A stretch of 10,549 bases of DNA, taken from assembly GCA_024680445.1 (NCBI GenBank), contig JAILCJ010000083.1, positions 1 to 10,549 on the forward strand, in the 5' to 3' direction. The translations under genes were made by a program, and so were the position numbers. Numbering within the stretch: the stretch's first letter is position 1; every line of letters starts with the position of its first letter. The notes below the pieces were generated by a model. That model was given only the letters and a program-made list of their open reading frames with translations, had not been told where the DNA came from and ran no database searches. This stretch comes from Campylobacter sp. GTDB lineage: Bacteria; Campylobacterota; Campylobacteria; Campylobacterales; Campylobacteraceae. Of the stretch, positions 7,762 through 10,549 are shown one piece after another.

Positions 7762-9152
7762 AAAATTTGTATTTTAAAACAGAGAATTTGGATCAAAGAG
7801 CTGTAAATTTTGGTCTAAAAAGCAAAATTTTAATGGAAAACGCAGCCGCATCTATGGCTAAGCAAGTCCGCAAACGAATCAAAAAAGGTTCAAAAATTTT
7901 GGGCGTTAGCGGAGGCGGAAACAACGGAGCTGATGTTATCGCAACGCTTAGAATTTTACAAGGCGATTATGATTGTGAGCTATATTTAACAGGGCAAAAA
8001 CTAAAATTTTTAGCCCTAACTCAACTCCAAATCGCTAAAAATTTCGGCGTCAAAATAGTTGATAACATAGGCGAAAAAGATACGCATAAATGCGTTATAG
8101 AAGGCATTTTTGGCTCTGGTATAAACAGAGATCTTGATGAAAATATGGAAAATTTGGTTGAAAGACTAAATCAAAAAAAGGCATACAAAATCGCTTGCGA
8201 TATCCCTATGGGTATAAATCCGCAAGGTCAAATTCACAGCCTTTGCTTTAAAGCCGACCTTACGCTTTGTATGGGTGGACTAAAAATGGGACTTTACAGC
8301 GACAAAGCGAAAGATTTTTGTGGCAATATCAAACGAGCAAAACTCGGTCTTAGCGACACAAAATTCCAGTTTCAACCAGACGGATATTTGCTTGAAAAAA
8401 GCGATTTGAAATTGCCATTTAGACATGAGCAAAACACTAATAAAGGCGATTTTGGACATGCATTTTTTGTATGCGGAAAACTTCACGGAGCGGCTGTACT
8501 TTCGGCTATGGCGGCACAAAATATCGGTGCTGGACTGGTAAGTTTGATAACAAAAAACACCATAAAAGCGGACGCCTCGTTAATGCAAAGCAAAAAAATC
8601 ACAGAAAAAATGTTAGCTGGTGCAGTTGGCATGGGGCTTAGCGAAAACGATATCAAAAAACTTGACTTTGATTTGCTAAAAAGTAAAAAATTAGTCCTTG
8701 ACGCTGGACTTTGCTACGAAGAAAAAACACTTGCGATTTTAGATGAAAACAAAGTCATAACGCCTCACCCAAAAGAATTTGTTAGTCTTTTAAAATTCGC
8801 TAAGATAGCCGATATAAGCGTAAGTGAGCTTCAAGACAACAGATTTGCTTATGCTAAAACTTTTACTAAAATTTTTAAATGCGTTTTGGTGCTAAAAGGT
8901 GCAAATACCATTATCGCAAAAGCAGGTCGTGTTTTTGTTTGCGACAAGGGCACAAATGTCTTAGCAAAAGGCGGTAGCGGCGATGTTTTAGCTGGAATCA
9001 TAGCAGGACTCATGGCTCAGGGCTACACTCCGCTAAAAGCTGCGGTTTGTGGCGTTTTGGCTCATGCATTTTCGGCTAAAAAATTTAAGAAAAACAACTA
9101 TTCGCTAAACCCAAAAGATATCATCAAGGGCTTAAAATGCTTAAAAAAATAG
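7758..9152 (+). CDS. nnr: Bifunctional NAD(P)H-hydrate epimerase / ADP-dependent NAD(P)H-hydrate dehydratase
   Basis: A repair enzyme for damaged nicotinamide cofactors. The N-terminal YjeF_N half interconverts R- and S-NAD(P)HX, and the C-terminal ribokinase-like half dehydrates S-NAD(P)HX using ADP. Counted from the ATG at 7758 it has 464 residues, slightly shorter than the usual 490-510. N-terminal half (1-210): LMENAA at 25-30, GGGNNGADV at 52-60, GIFGSGINRDL at 116-126, and DIPMGI at 148-153. The usual NNGGDG loop reads NNGADV, but Asp59 is kept. C-terminal half (225-464): NKGDFGHAFFVCG, then GAAVLSAMAAQNIGAGLVSL at 244-263, TPHPKEF at 335-341, LKGANTII at 379-386, and AKGGSGDVLAG at 403-413 with the catalytic Asp409. 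Both halves look intact. It overlaps comM by 4 bp and purN by 16 bp. Confidence 0.93.
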   Translation: MKNLYFKTENLDQRAVNFGLKSKILMENAAASMAKQVRKRIKKGSKILGVSGGGNNGADVIATLRILQGDYDCELYLTGQKLKFLALTQLQIAKNFGVKIVDNIGEKDTHKCVIEGIFGSGINRDLDENMENLVERLNQKKAYKIACDIPMGINPQGQIHSLCFKADLTLCMGGLKMGLYSDKAKDFCGNIKRAKLGLSDTKFQFQPDGYLLEKSDLKLPFRHEQNTNKGDFGHAFFVCGKLHGAAVLSAMAAQNIGAGLVSLITKNTIKADASLMQSKKITEKMLAGAVGMGLSENDIKKLDFDLLKSKKLVLDAGLCYEEKTLAILDENKVITPHPKEFVSLLKFAKIADISVSELQDNRFAYAKTFTKIFKCVLVLKGANTIIAKAGRVFVCDKGTNVLAKGGSGDVLAGIIAGLMAQGYTPLKAAVCGVLAHAFSAKKFKKNNYSLNPKDIIKGLKCLKK

Positions 9153-9709
9153 CAGTTTTATTTAGCGGAAGTGGTTCAAATTTACAAGCGATTCTTGAAA
9201 AAATCCATGGCAAAACTTTTAATGGCACCACGCTTGAAGTTGCCTTGCTTATTTGCAACAAACCAGATGCTTACGGCATACAAAGGGCAAAAAAATTTGG
9301 ATTAGAAACCAAAATTATCCAAAATTCAAATTTCCCCTCTCGTGAAGAATTTGATGCCGAAATGCTTAAACATATAAAATCAGCAAATGTCGATTTGGTC
9401 GTACTTGCTGGTTTTATGCGTATCTTGACGCCAGTTTTTACTTCGCAAGTAAAAGCCATAAACCTTCACCCTTCTATCTTGCCACTTTTTAAGGGTGCTC
9501 ACGCCATTACTGAAAGCTTTGAAAGCGATATGCAAGTCGGCGGAGTAAGCGTTCATTGGGTCAGCGAAGAACTAGACGGAGGCAAACTCATAGCCCAACG
9601 CACCTTTGAACGCGCAAAAGACATGAATCTTGAAAAATGGGAAGAGCAAATTCATAGCATAGAACACGAAATACTCCCCGAAAGCATAATTAAAATTTTA
9701 TGCGAATAA
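9137..9709 (+). CDS. purN: Phosphoribosylglycinamide formyltransferase
   Basis: Transfers a formyl group from 10-formyltetrahydrofolate to GAR in the third step of purine synthesis. The 190-residue product has the normal length. Motifs: LFSGSGSNLQAIL at 8-20 (phosphate loop), VVLAGFMRILTP at 88-99 (folate pocket), INLHPSILPLFKG at 108-120 with catalytic Asn109 and His111, and the GGVSVHWVSEELDGGKLI segment at 135-152 with Asp147. These match Asn106, His108 and Asp144 of the E. coli enzyme. The ATG lies inside the last codons of nnr and has AAGGG 6 nt upstream (9126-9130), so it is translated with nnr. It is the last gene of the block and is followed at once by a terminator. Its product uses folate, whose synthesis starts with the divergently encoded FolE. 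Confidence 0.97.
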   Translation: MLKKIAVLFSGSGSNLQAILEKIHGKTFNGTTLEVALLICNKPDAYGIQRAKKFGLETKIIQNSNFPSREEFDAEMLKHIKSANVDLVVLAGFMRILTPVFTSQVKAINLHPSILPLFKGAHAITESFESDMQVGGVSVHWVSEELDGGKLIAQRTFERAKDMNLEKWEEQIHSIEHEILPESIIKILCE

Positions 9710-9713
9710 ACTC

Positions 9714-9754
9714 AAATTTTTGGTGCAAATTCGCACCAAAAATTTTATTTTTTT
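9714..9754 (+). terminator. Rho-independent terminator of the tig-purN block
   Basis: A perfect 13-bp stem (AAATTTTTGGTGC at 9714-9726 pairing with GCACCAAAAATTT at 9733-9745) encloses a 6-nt loop and is followed by TATTTTTTT. It starts 5 bp after the purN stop. It isolates the operon from the cas9 remnant downstream. Confidence 0.92.
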
Positions 9755-9778
9755 AAAACTCTTACTTCACAAAAATTA

Positions 9779-9807
9779 TTGATTACATTTTGAAATGTTT
9801 GTAAAAT
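9779..9807 (+). promoter_or_regulatory. Sigma-70-like promoter in front of the cas9 remnant
   Basis: TTGATT (9779-9784) and TAAAAT (9802-9807) are separated by 17 bp, close to the consensus layout. They would start a transcript near 9814, about 26 nt before the cas9 ATG. The spacer holds an inverted repeat, ACATTT / AAATGT around a central TG (9785-9798), which could be an operator or chance in AT-rich DNA. The ribosome binding site AAGGA (9829-9833) lies 6 nt from the ATG. The start signals of the gene have therefore survived although the body is gone. Confidence 0.55.
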
Positions 9808-9839
9808 AACTTAAAAATTTTTAACCAAAAGGATTTAAC

Positions 9840-9962
9840 ATGCTTAAACTTGGATTTGATATAGGTATTACAAGCATAGGTTGGGCGGTAGTCAATACCG
9901 GTGAAAATGATAAGGAATTTGAAATCATTAATTGCGGTGTGAGGCTGTTTGACTCTAGGTAA
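9840..9962 (+). pseudogene. cas9: Cas9 N-terminal remnant (RuvC-I segment), truncated
   Basis: Forty codons from an ATG with a good ribosome binding site to a TAA at 9960-9962. The peptide begins MLKLGFDIGITSIGWAVVN and later reads INCGVRLFDSR. This is the RuvC-I strand of Cas9: the FDIGxxSIGWA motif with catalytic Asp7 (equivalent to Asp8 of C. jejuni Cas9 and Asp10 of S. pyogenes Cas9), followed by the Cas9-specific DCGVRxF segment. A complete Cas9 has about 980-1400 residues. The arginine-rich bridge helix that should follow directly, the REC lobe, HNH, RuvC-II/III and the PAM-interacting domain are all missing. Position 9963 onwards is another protein in the same frame. No cas1, cas2, repeats or tracrRNA are visible nearby. 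It could still be transcribed and translated into a 40-residue peptide, but nothing suggests a function. The identification rests on two motifs in the right order and spacing. IscB or other RuvC proteins do not carry the GVRLF segment. Confidence 0.88.
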
Positions 9963-10316
9963 AAATATGATGGCAAAAAAGTAGGCGTCCAACTAGGTAC
10001 TATCCAAGAAACAGCCATGAGAAACACTCCGGGCGTAAATGTCGTGCCAACTGAGGTGATTTTTACAGCGATTATGTCTCTACAAAATGGCAAAATAGAC
10101 GCCGTGTGCGTAGATAGTAGCGTGGGCATCGAATACATCAAGAAAAACGATGATATCGAGGAATTTTATAGAGAAAATGATGGTAGCGACGGCTTTTCGT
10201 TTGCGTTTGACAAGGGCAAACACACCGCACTCATAAACAAACTCAACGCCGCCCTAAATGATATGAAAAAAGACGGCAGCTACGATAAATTGCTAGAAAA
10301 ATACAATCTCAAATAA
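9963..10316 (+). pseudogene. Amino-acid ABC transporter substrate-binding protein, C-terminal remnant
   Basis: 118 codons open in the same frame as the cas9 remnant, ending at TAA 10314-10316. The start reads KYDGKKVGVQLGTIQE, the classic strand entering lobe 2 of the SBP_bac_3 family of polar amino-acid binding proteins. It continues with IMSLQNGKIDAVCVDSSVG (ligand-contact region), then GFSFAFDKGKHTALINKLNAAL, and closes with the family's DGSYDKLLEKYNL end. The signal peptide, lobe 1 and hinge, about half of a usual 250-260-residue protein, are missing. An ATG at 10017 gives a 99-residue ORF, but it has no ribosome binding site, starts inside the fold and has no export signal, so I treat the stretch as a gene fragment. 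The C-terminal half shows no internal stop or frameshift, which suggests recent truncation. The partner permease and ATPase genes are not in the window. Confidence 0.85.
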
Positions 10317-10332
10317 ATTTGACTTAGTGAAA

Positions 10333-10371
10333 TTTACTGGCGAATTTCATCGGTGAATTTCGCCAGCTAAA
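10333..10371. repeat. Long hairpin downstream of the SBP remnant
   Basis: CTGGCGAA (10337-10344) pairs with TTCGCCAG (10359-10366). A T-T mismatch and an inner TTCA/TGAA pair follow, closed by a TCGG tetraloop. TTTA and TAAA extend the stem outside across a one-base bulge. An alternative stem, TGAAATT (10328-10334) with AATTTCA (10343-10349), excludes it. There is no U-run, so it is only terminator-like. It may end the transporter transcript with help from the next hairpin. Confidence 0.6.
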
Positions 10372-10376
10372 CTCAG

Positions 10377-10404
10377 AGCAAAATGCCAGAAAAGGCATTT
10401 TGCT
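10377..10404. repeat. Perfect 11-bp hairpin
   Basis: AGCAAAATGCC and GGCATTTTGCT enclose the loop AGAAAA. The following bases (AATAAAAATC) hold no U-run on either strand, so it is a weak candidate for a rho-independent terminator; its role is unknown. Confidence 0.6.
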
Positions 10405-10417
10405 AATAAAAATCACA

Positions 10418-10443
10418 AATTTCAATAAACAATTATTGAAATT
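10418..10443. repeat. Perfect 11-bp AT-rich hairpin
   Basis: AATTTCAATAA and TTATTGAAATT enclose the loop ACAA. It is the third inverted repeat in 110 bp. It could be an operator for a gene to the right of the window or a structural end; base composition makes chance more likely than for the other two. Confidence 0.5.
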
Positions 10444-10549
10444 AGTTTAAAAAATTTATATTTTACAATAGTTAAAGCTGATTTGTTAATAAGTAAATTA
10501 TTATTTAATTAAATTTAACAAGCCAAAGAAATCTTAAATTTTAATGATA

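Larger units (their letters stand above)
10317..10549. other. Non-coding tail with three consecutive hairpins
   Basis: About 230 bp with no coding frame I can support. Three inverted repeats follow one another (10333-10371, 10377-10404, 10418-10443), listed separately. From 10444 the DNA is extremely AT-rich. A promoter-like TACAAT sits at 10464-10469. The window ends at an ATG-containing stretch (10544) without a visible ribosome binding site. No tRNA, repeat array or insertion sequence end is evident. Confidence 0.6.

Noticed and set aside
9821..10141. 106-codon and 69-codon - strand frames across the cas9 and binding-protein remnants
   Set aside because: They are opposite to two recognisable + strand protein segments and show no domain of their own.
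9840..10316. A functional Cas9-binding protein chimera made by reading through the TAA
   Set aside because: Both halves lack what they need (a signal peptide and lobe 1, or the whole nuclease body) and no readthrough signal is visible; the common frame has a one-in-three chance.
10461..10496. ATTTTACAATA resembles the start of the C. jejuni CRISPR repeat in reverse orientation (ATTTTACCATA)
   Set aside because: Only about ten AT-rich bases match, the rest of the 36-base repeat does not, and there is no second copy, so no array can be claimed.

Overview
The window comes from a member of the Campylobacterota, most likely Campylobacter or a close relative. The evidence is AT-rich DNA with strong A/T codon bias, a fliI-folE / tig-clpP-...-def-...-purN gene order that I recall from the C. 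jejuni region Cj0187-Cj0195, and proteins that read as Campylobacter-type orthologues. The species cannot be fixed from the sequence alone.

Layout. (1) Positions 1-744 hold the 3' part of an unrecognised protein gene on the + strand. It runs tail-to-tail into fliI with a 6-bp overlap. (2) Positions 739-2621 on the - strand are folE (GTP cyclohydrolase I) followed by fliI (flagellar export ATPase). fliI starts at a TTG that overlaps the folE stop. (3) Positions 2622-2752 are a short divergent promoter region. (4) Positions 2753-9709 on the + strand are an uninterrupted seven-gene block: tig, clpP, a degenerate GGDEF protein gene, def, comM, nnr and purN. Almost every junction is an overlap of 1-16 bp, which suggests one transcript with coupled translation. 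Its theme is handling of new proteins (trigger factor, ClpP, peptide deformylase), joined by metabolite repair (Nnr), DNA uptake (ComM) and purine synthesis (PurN). (5) A strong intrinsic terminator at 9714-9754 closes the block.

The accessory part is at the right. At 9840, behind a good promoter and ribosome binding site, an ORF starts that is unmistakably the N-terminus of Cas9: the RuvC-I strand with its catalytic Asp and the conserved CGVRLF segment. It stops after 40 codons. The next codon, in the same frame, enters the C-terminal lobe of an amino-acid ABC transporter periplasmic binding protein, which runs to a natural end at 10316. The 5' end of a CRISPR type II effector gene has therefore been joined to the 3' end of an unrelated transporter gene. 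Most of cas9, all of cas1/cas2 and any array are absent from the window. I read this as the scar of a deleted type II CRISPR-Cas locus. Downstream, 10317-10549 is non-coding, very AT-rich in its last 100 bases, and carries three consecutive hairpins.

The other point of note is the GGDEF protein between clpP and def. Its active-site signature is destroyed (GEGYF), but an RxxD inhibitory-site motif remains at the correct spacing. That suggests a c-di-GMP sensor rather than a diguanylate cyclase. No tRNA, rRNA, insertion sequence or CRISPR array was found.
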